From an uncultured Oscillospiraceae bacterium (lineage in GTDB: Bacteria; Bacillota; Clostridia; Oscillospirales; Acutalibacteraceae): a stretch of 11,196 bases of DNA. The translations under genes were made by a program, and so were the position numbers. The notes below the pieces were generated by a model that was not told where the DNA came from, ran no database searches, and saw only the letters and a program-made list of their open reading frames with translations. The number at the start of each line of letters is the position of its first letter. Positions within the stretch are counted from its first letter, which is position 1. Positions 1 through 6,020 of this stretch are shown piece by piece. The stretch lies in the NCBI GenBank assembly GCA_902489595.1, contig CABUAS010000062.1, positions 1-11,196 of the forward strand. The letters are read 5' to 3'.

Positions 1-49
1 CTTGTAAAAACAAAGTGCTTCATTCAACAATATTAAATTTAGGCATAAG

Positions 50-76
50 AAAAGCGCCCTGCTATTGCACAGGCGC
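50..76 (-). terminator. Probable intrinsic terminator after the zinc-ribbon gene
   Basis: An interrupted inverted repeat pairs GCGCC (54-58) with GGCGC (72-76) and TGC (60-62) with GCA (67-69), with a small internal loop. Read on the minus strand it is followed by TTTTC. It begins 1 nt beyond the stop codon of the zinc-ribbon gene, where a minus-strand terminator would be expected. Confidence 0.5.
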
Positions 77-77
77 A

Positions 78-302
78 TTAAATCAAGTCGTCAGGTACTT
101 TCTGATTTGTTTTCATATCTTCAGTCACTTTAAGTCTTGAAATGATGTGTGAATGCTTACAGTCATTACACCACATAACAGCAAAACCCATATCATCAAC
201 AACTTTTGTTGCGTTATAATCAGTATTTTCGCTTTTGCATACTGGGCATTGCCCTACTGTGCCGCTTTTTGCAAAATTTTCAAGATTTTTCAACCATTTC
301 AC
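78..302 (-). CDS. Small zinc-ribbon protein, phage-associated, function unknown
   Basis: This 74-residue protein has two CxxC knuckles, Cys19/Cys22 and Cys45/Cys48, separated by 22 residues. That spacing is typical of a four-cysteine zinc ribbon, and a short basic N-terminus (MKWLKNLENF) precedes it. The start is a GTG whose GTGA overlaps the stop codon of the upstream head-protein gene, and a GGGG-type ribosome site lies 7 nt before it, so translational coupling is likely. Its place directly after a minor head gene suggests a late-region phage accessory protein. No enzymatic motif is visible and I do not recognise a named family. It appears intact although the upstream gene is truncated. Confidence 0.65.
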   Translation of the reverse strand: MKWLKNLENFAKSGTVGQCPVCKSENTDYNATKVVDDMGFAVMWCNDCKHSHIISRLKVTEDMKTNQKVPDDLI

Positions 303-1483
303 ACCATTTCACCCCTTTTCTTTAACTGTTCAAATACTTCTTCTTGAACCTTGTATGCTTCGATTTCCATTTCTGCTAAATGTTCTTGACAATACTTTCT
401 GCCATATTTTTGCAACTGCTTAACATGGCATTTTTCGTGAATAATTGTTTTAATAAGTTCTTCTTCACTAATAAAAGCATTTGGGAACAAATCAATTCTC
501 CCAATATTATTATAATCAGTAGAGCCATAAAAACTCGTTGACAAAAATGTTTCAGACCTCTGTATTTTTATTGTTAATCCTTTTATGTCAAAACCATATT
601 TTTCACAAACTCTCTTAACTTCTCTTTTTTGCATAGGAACTTTTAAATTCGAAAATGTTCCAGTATTAGCGGTCTTTCGGTCAAGATTTCTTGCCATCAT
701 TATAACTCCGTCTTGGAGCATTTGCAAGTATTTTTCTTTAAACTCTGCATAATTCTTACATTTAATAATATTGCCTGTGATACCTTCCCTGCGATACTGA
801 CCGCCACCTGCTTCAACATACCAGCGTGGAACATCATCAAGCGAACAGCGGCAATTTACAACTTCTGCTGCACTGCCGTTTGGATCTTTAGGGTACATCA
901 GACCATTTGAAAAAGGCTCGTCAAGTTCTTTCCACTCTTTATCAACACGCTGATGTGACGGTCTTGTTTTTCTGTCAAGCGTTGCATTCCATTGTTTAAC
1001 TGTATCGCAACCTAATTCTTTTGCACGATATGCGCAATCCAAATCAGCCTTACACTGGATTCTGCCGCCCTCTGTTCTTGCTATTCGCATCGCCCTTGCC
1101 ATTGAAGCCTGTCCCAAATTGCTGATGTTTCTTGCAATATCAGTATATTGCATTTCAGTTGAAAATCCCCTTTGCATTTCTGATACAACATCTTTTTTTA
1201 ACTGTTCGGTATCACCGCCGAGTTTATCAGACAGTTTTACACCGTCACAAGTCATCTGTAAAGCGTTTACAACTTCATTTTGGTCTATGGGTATAGTGAT
1301 ACCCTCACCAAAGCCCTGAAGGCTGTATTGACTGCCTATAAAGCCGTTTTCATAGCATTTATTGTAATACTCATTTATGCTTTTAAAATTATTGCCTTTG
1401 AGTATATCAAGATAGGCTGATATTTGGCTTTCAAGCTGCTTTTGAAATTCAATCTGATAGGCTTTTGACTGCGTTTGTGGCAT
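299..1483 (-). CDS. Phage minor head protein (Mu gpF / SPP1 gp7-like) with C-terminal HExxH metallopeptidase-like domain; 5'-truncated
   Basis: Residues about 115-215 carry the classic phage head morphogenesis signature: MRIARTEGGRIQ, then KQWNATLDRKTRPSHQ, DEPFSNGLMYP and VVNCRCSL. Proteins of this family are minor capsid components that act near the portal during head assembly. Residues about 225-394 form a separate domain. It contains IIHEKCHVKQ, an HExxH zinc motif at 349-353, followed by an acidic EMEIEAY (371-377) that could give the third ligand. This resembles metallopeptidase toxin domains attached to phage or polymorphic-toxin proteins. The reading frame stays open upstream of this ATG to 1564, and its codons there encode convincing coiled-coil sequence (ALEALEKNYTKALADIKK). 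The true N-terminus has therefore been lost at the junction with the integrase fragment, probably a few tens of residues. It may still be translated from the internal ATG, but a functional head protein is unlikely. Confidence 0.82.
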   Translation of the reverse strand: MPQTQSKAYQIEFQKQLESQISAYLDILKGNNFKSINEYYNKCYENGFIGSQYSLQGFGEGITIPIDQNEVVNALQMTCDGVKLSDKLGGDTEQLKKDVVSEMQRGFSTEMQYTDIARNISNLGQASMARAMRIARTEGGRIQCKADLDCAYRAKELGCDTVKQWNATLDRKTRPSHQRVDKEWKELDEPFSNGLMYPKDPNGSAAEVVNCRCSLDDVPRWYVEAGGGQYRREGITGNIIKCKNYAEFKEKYLQMLQDGVIMMARNLDRKTANTGTFSNLKVPMQKREVKRVCEKYGFDIKGLTIKIQRSETFLSTSFYGSTDYNNIGRIDLFPNAFISEEELIKTIIHEKCHVKQLQKYGRKYCQEHLAEMEIEAYKVQEEVFEQLKKRGEMV

Positions 1484-1554
1484 TGCCTGTAATTCTCTGA
1501 TATTCTTTTTAATATCTGCAAGTGCCTTTGTATAATTCTTTTCAAGGGCTTCTA

Positions 1555-1567
1555 AGGCTTGTGCCTA
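1555..1567. other. Deletion junction joining truncated head gene to truncated integrase gene
   Basis: To the left, minus-strand frame codons read as head-protein coiled coil and stop only at 1565-1567 (TAG). To the right, plus-strand codons from about 1561 read VPIADVIIPFF, the part of a tyrosine integrase that follows its beta-hairpin. Both genes lack their 5' ends and meet within about 10 bp. One deletion explains both truncations. The exact breakpoint cannot be fixed without intact homologues. Confidence 0.75.
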
Positions 1568-1902
1568 TTGCCGATGTTATTATTCCGTTCTTCAAATACT
1601 TTTCTGAAAAATCAAAAAGTAAATGGGTGTTTACCTCCGAACAGGGCGGGCGTTTGCAAGATACATGGTATAGGAAACTGCAAGCAAGCGCATTAAAAGC
1701 CTTAAATATGCAGCACACTACCCACGAGGCAAGACACACTTGCATCACCCAATTAACAGTTCACAACGTTAATGAAAGTATAATCAAAGAAATTGTGGGG
1801 CATAAAGCGGCACAGTCCTTCACAGAAAGGGTATACACCCACATCTATATGAAAACAAAAATTGAAGCAGTAAACAAAATACATACAGATATAAAGGACT
1901 AA
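1561..1902 (+). pseudogene. Tyrosine recombinase (phage integrase), C-terminal fragment
   Basis: The fragment encodes about 113 residues of the catalytic domain of a phage-type tyrosine integrase. Visible active-site elements are HEARH (HxxR box, second catalytic Arg), GHKAA (the later His) and the nucleophile region ERVYTHI with the catalytic Tyr, followed by a normal C-terminal tail. Missing are the arm-binding and core-binding domains, the first catalytic Arg and the beta-hairpin Lys, so the protein cannot be active. The open frame extends upstream to a GTG at 1522, but those codons are antisense to the head-protein gene and are not integrase sequence. The gene converges on ssrA, which lies 146 nt beyond its stop. 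It is the only clearly real plus-strand coding sequence in the window. Confidence 0.85.
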
Positions 1903-1922
1903 CATTTTGTTAGCCCTTTTTT
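1896..1922 (+). terminator. Intrinsic terminator of the integrase gene
   Basis: The stem CTAACA (1899-1904) pairs with TGTTAG (1908-1913) and can be extended by GG/CC around one mismatch. It is followed by six T residues (1917-1922). The hairpin overlaps the integrase stop codon. Confidence 0.65.
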
Positions 1923-1934
1923 CATAAATAAATT

Positions 1935-1967
1935 TGTTACCTACCTGTTACCTACTTGTTACCTATA
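1935..1967. repeat. Three tandem 11-bp repeats, likely integrase arm-type binding sites
   Basis: TGTTACCTA plus two variable bases occurs three times with no gaps: 1935-1945, 1946-1956 and 1957-1967. The 11-bp period places each copy about one helical turn apart, so all face the same side of the DNA. Short direct repeats between an integrase gene and its attachment site usually bind the integrase arm domain. The binding role is inferred from position and spacing. Confidence 0.6.
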
Positions 1968-2006
1968 AAATAATTTTAAGTAATCCGCAACAGGTGAAAA
2001 AGTCAG

Positions 2007-2036
2007 AAAAAAAGCCACATAGAATGTTCTATGTGG
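2007..2036 (-). terminator. Intrinsic terminator of ssrA
   Basis: A perfect 10-bp inverted repeat (2015-2024 with 2027-2036; CCACATAGAA / TTCTATGTGG) is followed on the minus strand by seven T residues (complement of 2007-2013). It starts 12 nt past the mature tmRNA 3' end, so it terminates the tmRNA precursor. Confidence 0.85.
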
Positions 2037-2048
2037 TCTTTGAAAGTG

Positions 2049-2398
2049 TGGTGGAGATGGCGGTAATCGAAACCGCGTCCAAAGCTGTCTTGCCAAGGGC
2101 TCTACGAGTGTAGTTTGTTATTTAAGATTCCCCACGCAGTACGAAAACAAACATTCTTACTGTTTCGGTAGGCTCTGATACCTGACGGAAAGCGAGCCGA
2201 TTTTCCGTTCATGTTCGCCGCTTATCGACGCCTTATCCTAAGCCGCGGCAGTCAAAGGTAAGACGAAAGCTGCACTTAGGCAGCTAAAGCTACTGATTTA
2301 TTATTGTCAGTTAATTTTAAGGTGTTACTTTTAAAGCGGTGCAACTCCGCTACTCGCTGACCAAGGTTTAACAACCCTGTCGAAATCCTTTCATCCCC
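2049..2398 (-). ncRNA. ssrA: Transfer-messenger RNA (tmRNA, 10Sa RNA)
   Basis: tmRNA rescues stalled ribosomes together with SmpB by adding a degradation tag. The 5' end GGGGATGAAAGGATTTCGACAG (minus strand, from 2398) is diagnostic. It pairs with CATCTCC before the terminal ACCA to form the 7-bp acceptor stem. The T arm GCGGT-TTCGATT-ACCGC is perfect and the CCA is encoded. The tag reading frame ends at a TAA at 2276-2278 and reads NTLKLTDNNKSVALAA, with the conserved VALAA proteolysis signal. The first resume codon is uncertain, so the N-terminal residues of the tag are provisional. The length of 350 nt is normal. The gene directly follows smpB, and the degraded prophage starts just beyond its 3' end. 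The 3' end itself is intact. Confidence 0.95.
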
Positions 2399-2405
2399 AT
2401 ATTAA

Positions 2406-2411
2406 ATTGTA
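2406..2411 (-). promoter_or_regulatory. Probable ssrA -10 element
   Basis: On the minus strand TACAAT lies 7 nt upstream of the first G of the tmRNA. The matching -35 region falls inside the end of smpB and is weak (AATTTA-like), so only the -10 is supported. Confidence 0.45.
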
Positions 2412-2414
2412 AAA

Positions 2415-2873
2415 TTAATAGCGTTCTTTAAATTCACGTTCTATTGTTCTTTGAGCGTCACGCTTTGCGGCAACTGCCCTTTTATCGTGCAGTTTTTTAC
2501 CTTTGCAAAGACCTATCTGCAGTTTCGCCCTGCCTTTTTTTATATAAAGTTCAAGCGGAATTATGCTAAGCCCCTGCTGCTGACTCTGTCCGAAAAGTTT
2601 CATAATCTCTTTTTTATGAAGCAAAAGTCTTTTTTTTCGCATCGGGTCGCGGTTAAATCTGTTGCCCATTTCATAAGGCGAAATATGCATACCGATTGCA
2701 AACATTTCGCCGTCGTCAACACTGCAAAATGAATCCTTAAGATTTACCCTGCCGTTTCGAATTGACTTGATTTCAGTGCCGAAAAGTTCTATACCTGCCT
2801 CGTAAGTATCTATCACAAAATAGTCGTGATAAGCCTTTTTGTTTTTTGCTATGACTTTAAATTCTTCTGACAA
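2415..2873 (-). CDS. smpB: SsrA-binding protein SmpB
   Basis: SmpB binds the tRNA-like domain of tmRNA and brings it to stalled ribosomes. The sequence shows the family landmarks in order: KVIAKNKKAYHDYFV, GIELFGTEIKSIR, GRVNLKDSF, HISPYEMGNRFNRDP, RKKRLLLHKKEI, and a basic tail KLHDKRAVAAKRDAQRTIERE that folds in the ribosomal decoding site. The start is taken as the TTG at 2873, giving 152 residues, the usual size. GGAG lies 8 nt upstream of it, and the residues encoded further upstream (GCPHPAVVLIPYNPYKK) are not SmpB-like. The gene lies 103 nt after recR and 16 nt before ssrA, so the two trans-translation partners are adjacent. Confidence 0.95.
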   Translation of the reverse strand: MSEEFKVIAKNKKAYHDYFVIDTYEAGIELFGTEIKSIRNGRVNLKDSFCSVDDGEMFAIGMHISPYEMGNRFNRDPMRKKRLLLHKKEIMKLFGQSQQQGLSIIPLELYIKKGRAKLQIGLCKGKKLHDKRAVAAKRDAQRTIEREFKERY

Positions 2874-2921
2874 GGTTATCACTCCTTTTTTGTATGGGTT
2901 ATAAGGTATTAAAACTACAGC

Positions 2922-2945
2922 GGGGTGAGGGCACCCCACCCTACG
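2922..2945. repeat. Small GC-rich hairpin with CGTAGGGTG motif in the recR-smpB spacer
   Basis: GGGGTG (2922-2927) and CACCCC (2932-2937) form a 6-bp stem with a 4-nt loop. CACCCTACG (2937-2945) follows, and the same 9-mer occurs again at the GH20 stop codon (6728-6736). The GC content stands out from the AT-rich flanks. There is no T-run, so a terminator role is doubtful; a dispersed intergenic repeat is more likely. Confidence 0.4.
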
Positions 2946-2976
2946 AGGGCGTTATTTAACATATTGTGGGGGACAA

Positions 2977-3576
2977 TCAAATCAAACTTCTGCCTTCAAG
3001 GGCACGGGAGAGGGTGACCTCGTCGGCATATTCAAGGTCTGCACCGACGGGCACTCCGTAGGCAAGCCGTGAAACGGTAATCCCCATAGGCTTGAGCAGT
3101 CTGCCGATATACATTGCAGTTGCCTCGCCCTCAACGGTAGGATTGGTTGCCATAATAACTTCCTCAACCTCGCCGTCGCCGAGGCGTGCAATAAGTTCTT
3201 TAATTCTTATCTGATCGGGGCCGATATTCGCCATTGGTGAAATTGCGCCATGAAGAACGTGATATGTACCGTTATACTCGTGGGTACGCTCTATAGCGGC
3301 GACATCACGGGGATCTTCCACAACGCAGATAATCGACTTATCTCTCGTTTCGCTTTTGCAGATAGGGCACAAATCATCATCTGCCAAATCACAGCAGATT
3401 TTGCACTGCTTGATTTTTGTATGAGCGTCTGTAATGGCGTTTGCAAATTCCTGCGCCTCCTGCTCCGAAAGTCCAAGCACGTAAAATGCCATACGCTGTG
3501 CAGTTTTATGGCCTATACCCTGCATACGCTCAAACTGGTCTATTAAATTTTGAAGCGGTGCTAAATTATACGCCAT
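2977..3576 (-). CDS. recR: Recombination mediator protein RecR
   Basis: RecR acts with RecO (and RecF) to load RecA onto SSB-coated single-stranded DNA in gap repair. The 199-residue protein is of standard length. It has an N-terminal helix-hairpin-helix (GIGHKTAQRMA, 20-30), a four-Cys zinc finger (Cys58, Cys61, Cys70, Cys73), and a Toprim domain beginning SIICVVEDPRD with Glu87. These are followed by NPTVEGEATAMYI and a C-terminal GVPVGADLEYADEVTLSRALEGR-type motif. The ATG is preceded by TAGGAGATTGTT, a good ribosome site. It follows ybaB and dnaX in the conserved Firmicute order dnaX-ybaB-recR, although a repeat-bearing 173-nt spacer lies before it. Confidence 0.96.
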   Translation of the reverse strand: MAYNLAPLQNLIDQFERMQGIGHKTAQRMAFYVLGLSEQEAQEFANAITDAHTKIKQCKICCDLADDDLCPICKSETRDKSIICVVEDPRDVAAIERTHEYNGTYHVLHGAISPMANIGPDQIRIKELIARLGDGEVEEVIMATNPTVEGEATAMYIGRLLKPMGITVSRLAYGVPVGADLEYADEVTLSRALEGRSLI

Positions 3577-3598
3577 AACAATCTCCTAATACTGCCGT

Positions 3599-3744
3599 AG
3601 TTCAAGGTCAAAAGACGCTTTCTAAATAAAATGGATGGATTTTGGCGTTGAACAAGGCTTTAATACAATTTTATGATGGGCGCATATGTAAATATGTAAC
3701 CAAATAAAATTGTATTTATAACGCAGTTCAAGGTCAAAAGACGC
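3599..3744. repeat. 20-bp direct repeats flanking a 13-bp inverted repeat (ybaB-recR spacer)
   Basis: An identical 20-bp sequence starting AGTTCAAGG and ending AGACGC occurs at 3599-3618 and 3725-3744, 126 bp apart. Between the copies, AATACAATTTTAT (3662-3674) and its perfect reverse complement (3704-3716) form a 13-bp stem. Its loop contains a further 5-bp stem, CATAT/ATATG (3683-3687 with 3692-3696). No reading frame is present. The second repeat ends 5 nt from the ybaB stop codon. The arrangement suggests a small non-coding insertion or a duplicated segment inside a normally compact operon, but no transposon family is recognised. Confidence 0.6.
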
Positions 3745-3749
3745 CATTT

Positions 3750-4094
3750 TTAAAGTCCCGGTATATTGAGGCCGCCTGTTACAGATGATAATTCTCTTTC
3801 GGACTCTTCTGCAATCTGCCTTGTTGCCTCGTTGAGAGCGGCTACAAGCATATCCTCAAGCATTTCAACATCTTCGGGGTCTACAACCTCGGGATTGATA
3901 CCGATTGCCTTAACCTCGTGCTTGCCGTTCATAGTTACTTCTACCATGCCGCCGCCTGAAGAAACAACATATTCCTTTTCTTCAAGTTCAGCCTGCTTTT
4001 TTTCGATATTTTCCTGCATTTTCTGTGCCTGTTTGAGCATAGCCTGCATATTCTGCGGACCGCCGCCCATTCCCTGAGGAAGTCTTGCTTTCAT
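3750..4094 (-). CDS. ybaB: YbaB/EbfC family nucleoid-associated protein
   Basis: Members of this family are small homodimeric DNA-binding proteins usually encoded between dnaX and recR. The 114-residue protein has a Gly/Met/Gln-rich N-terminus (MGGGPQNMQAMLKQAQKMQ), a long helix, then the core VVSSGGGMVEVTMNGKHEVKAIGINPEVV and a C-terminal helix MLEDMLVAALNEATRQI. This matches the family throughout. AAAGGAG lies 9 nt before the ATG. It starts 25 nt after dnaX, so the two are probably co-transcribed. The precise cellular role of the family (nucleoid organisation or a link to replication and repair) is not settled. Confidence 0.93.
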   Translation of the reverse strand: MKARLPQGMGGGPQNMQAMLKQAQKMQENIEKKQAELEEKEYVVSSGGGMVEVTMNGKHEVKAIGINPEVVDPEDVEMLEDMLVAALNEATRQIAEESERELSSVTGGLNIPGL

Positions 4095-4119
4095 AAAGTT
4101 TTCTCCTTTATTTTAAAAT

Positions 4120-5805
4120 TTATTCAACATTTATATTAACATTTCCCTGAGCCTTTGCAATCAAGTCTTCAAGCGGATCTCTTTTTTCGCCGCTGTCGGA
4201 TTTCTTTTTGAGAATTCCGAGTTTATAATTCTGCCCCGTAACATCATAAAGAGCATTTTTGATTGCCTTTGAATGAGTAGGGATTTTTATAAACTGATTA
4301 AGTGTACTGTTGTTTGAGGCAAGAAGGAAATATTCGTCACGAACATAGGCTTTTGCACCGTTCAGCACGCCGTAAAGTGCAATATCGGATTTATAAATTG
4401 CCTCCATAAAATCTGCCCAGTATTCAAACTCTCGCTTTGCACTCGGCGCAGGAGCAGATTTCGGCTCGTTCTGCGGCTGAGGTTCCGGAATCGGCGGCAA
4501 AGGTTCGCTGTCAGGTGTACTGACAATCGGCTCTGATAAAACTTTCTGTGGTTCTTCAAACTTTTCCGTATTCTGTATTTCCTGCTTTTCTTCCGATTCT
4601 TTCGGCTGTTCGACATTTTCGGGAACAACTGTTTTAACAGGTGCAGGCTTAACCGCAACACCGTTTCTGACTGCCCTTTCAAGAGCCGAAATCCTGTCTA
4701 AAACAGAATCCATAGACTGCTCGAGTTTAGGCTCGCAAAGTTTAATCAGCGTCATTTCCATTTCAATTCTGGAATTTGCACCGCCCTTAATTTTAACAAG
4801 CGTATCCTGAAACAAATCAAGCGCAAATATAACCGACGGAAGTGTAAAATTATCGGCGCTGCTCAAAATTGTGTTATATTCATCATCGGTGCAGACAATC
4901 AGCTCACGGCTTTTATCAACCGTTTTTACAATAAGAAAATTGCGCAGATGATTAATCATTTCAACGCAAAGGCGCTCCATATCATAGCTGTTTGCGTGAA
5001 GTTTGCTGATAACATTCAGTGCATCGCCGCCGTTTTTGTTGCATATAGCATCGGAAAGCTCATAAAGCGACTCTCTGCCTGCAATTCCTGCAACCTCGGA
5101 CACAAGTTTTTCATCAATCTTCTGATTTCTGCCTGCACACTGGTCTAAAATTGACAGAGCATCTCTCATTCCGCCGTCGGCAATTCGTGAAATCAGAATT
5201 GCGCCCTCTTCGGTAAGGTCAAGATTTTCAAATCCTGCCACCTGCATAAGGCGTTTTGCCATCGTTTCAGGCTGTATACGTTTGAAATCAAATCGCTGAC
5301 AGCGTGACAGAATCGTAGCAGGAAGTTTGTGAACTTCGGTAGTTGCAAGAATGAAAATGACGTGGGCGGGCGGTTCTTCAAGCGTTTTGAGCAAAGCATT
5401 GAATGCGCCTGTTGAAAGCATATGCACCTCGTCAATAATATAAACACGGTATCTGCCTCGGCTCGGCGTATAATTTGCCTCTTCGCGCAGGTCACGTATA
5501 TTGTCAACACCGTTATTTGATGCAGCGTCAATTTCAACAACATCATAGATTGAGCCTGAGTCAAGACCTCGGCAAACCTCGCATTCATTACACGGCTCAC
5601 CGTTCACGCTGTTTTCACAGTTAACTGCCTTGGCAAGAATTTTCGCACAGCTTGTTTTGCCCGTTCCCCTTGAACCTGTAAAAAGATAGGCGTGTGAGAT
5701 ACGGTTTTCTTTAATTTCGTTGAGCAGAGTTGAGGTTACGTGTTCCTGCCCGTAAACGTCAGAAAAAACCTTAGGTCTGTATTTTCTGTATAAAACCTGA
5801 TACAC
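4120..5805 (-). CDS. dnaX: DNA polymerase III subunit gamma/tau (clamp loader ATPase)
   Basis: DnaX is the ATPase of the clamp loader that places the beta clamp on primed DNA. The GTG at 5805 is chosen because GGGAGG lies 8 nt upstream and the product then begins MYQVLYRKYRPKVF, the conserved DnaX start; an ATG at 5829 overlaps the end of the SRP RNA and is unlikely. In this 561-residue form, Walker A is GSRGTGKTS (44-52) and the zinc site is Cys63, Cys72, Cys75, Cys78. Walker B is YIIDE (122-126), and the sensor/arginine-finger motif SRC (Arg168) follows TTEVHKLPATIL. After the collar domain comes a Pro/Glu-rich linker (about 380-450), then a C-terminal polymerase-contact region. No convincing internal frameshift site for a short gamma form is seen. 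It is the first protein gene after the SRP RNA. Confidence 0.95.
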   Translation of the reverse strand: MYQVLYRKYRPKVFSDVYGQEHVTSTLLNEIKENRISHAYLFTGSRGTGKTSCAKILAKAVNCENSVNGEPCNECEVCRGLDSGSIYDVVEIDAASNNGVDNIRDLREEANYTPSRGRYRVYIIDEVHMLSTGAFNALLKTLEEPPAHVIFILATTEVHKLPATILSRCQRFDFKRIQPETMAKRLMQVAGFENLDLTEEGAILISRIADGGMRDALSILDQCAGRNQKIDEKLVSEVAGIAGRESLYELSDAICNKNGGDALNVISKLHANSYDMERLCVEMINHLRNFLIVKTVDKSRELIVCTDDEYNTILSSADNFTLPSVIFALDLFQDTLVKIKGGANSRIEMEMTLIKLCEPKLEQSMDSVLDRISALERAVRNGVAVKPAPVKTVVPENVEQPKESEEKQEIQNTEKFEEPQKVLSEPIVSTPDSEPLPPIPEPQPQNEPKSAPAPSAKREFEYWADFMEAIYKSDIALYGVLNGAKAYVRDEYFLLASNNSTLNQFIKIPTHSKAIKNALYDVTGQNYKLGILKKKSDSGEKRDPLEDLIAKAQGNVNINVE

Positions 5806-5829
5806 TTCTCTGCCCTCCCTGATAAACAT

Positions 5830-5985
5830 AAAAATACGGTTACATTATTAACGTAACGTACAGACTTGTCTGCGGCGCACAGAATAATCCACTTATTGCT
5901 GCTCGGTTCCCCGCCTGACAAGGTTCGTAGCATCCCGTCGCACAGGGCCCATACGCTACGCTAATAATGCAACCGCTTAAATTGT
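5830..5985 (-). ncRNA. ffs: Signal recognition particle RNA (4.5S/scRNA-like)
   Basis: The minus strand at 5919-5898 reads GTCAGG-CGGGGAACC-GAGCAGC, the conserved apical domain IV that binds Ffh. It is flanked by CTACGAACC on the 5' side and AATAAGTGGA on the 3' side, both typical of Clostridia SRP RNAs. The ends of the transcript pair over 25 consecutive base pairs (5952-5976 with 5836-5860), four of them G-U. That pairing supports a real RNA helix and fixes the strand. A run of five U residues (5834-5830) after the helix gives the 3' end. The predicted length is about 156 nt and no Alu-type 5' domain is obvious. Location just upstream of dnaX matches the classical Firmicute arrangement. Both ends are predictions. 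Confidence 0.9.
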
Positions 5986-5991
5986 AATAGT

Positions 5992-6020
5992 ATTATACAC
6001 TAAAATTATTCCGAAATCAA
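5992..6020 (-). promoter_or_regulatory. Promoter of the SRP RNA (possibly also dnaX operon by read-through)
   Basis: On the minus strand TTGATT (6020-6015) and a perfect TATAAT (5997-5992) are separated by 17 bp, predicting a start at about 5985. The -35 element and half of the spacer lie within the last codons of the flavin-reductase gene. No other good promoter is visible before dnaX, so dnaX may depend on incomplete termination after the SRP RNA. Confidence 0.8.

Larger units (their letters stand above)
1..1967. mobile_element. Degenerate prophage remnant at the ssrA 3' end (partial; continues beyond the left edge)
   Basis: Three phage-type elements sit together: a zinc-ribbon gene and a minor head protein gene on the minus strand, and an integrase C-terminal fragment on the plus strand. 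The integrase reads toward the 3' end of ssrA, a common target of tyrosine integrases, and three 11-bp tandem repeats lie between them. Minus-strand late genes reading away from an integrase beside the attachment site is the normal arrangement of an integrated prophage. Here the repressor, early genes, terminase and portal are absent, and two truncated genes meet near 1555-1565. The distal attachment site is not in this window, so the left limit is unknown. That integration used ssrA is inference from position only. Confidence 0.8.

Noticed and set aside
1522..1560. Upstream GTG start for the integrase fragment
   Set aside because: The codons before about 1561 are antisense to the head protein's coiled-coil region and do not look like integrase; the frame is open by chance across the junction.
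1935..1967. Possible CRISPR array
   Set aside because: The three 11-bp units are directly contiguous with no spacers, and no cas genes are nearby.
2874..2939. N-terminal extension of SmpB from an earlier start
   Set aside because: The extra residues are not SmpB-like, overlap the hairpin repeat, and the TTG at 2873 has a well-spaced GGAG.
4120..4250. Programmed frameshift making a short gamma form of DnaX
   Set aside because: The only A-rich runs lie near the 3' end of the gene, beyond where a gamma-type product would end, and no downstream stimulatory hairpin is evident.
5193..5600. Second minus-strand frame of 135 codons inside dnaX
   Set aside because: It is a shifted-frame shadow of the dnaX ATPase domain; the conserved motifs are all in the other frame.
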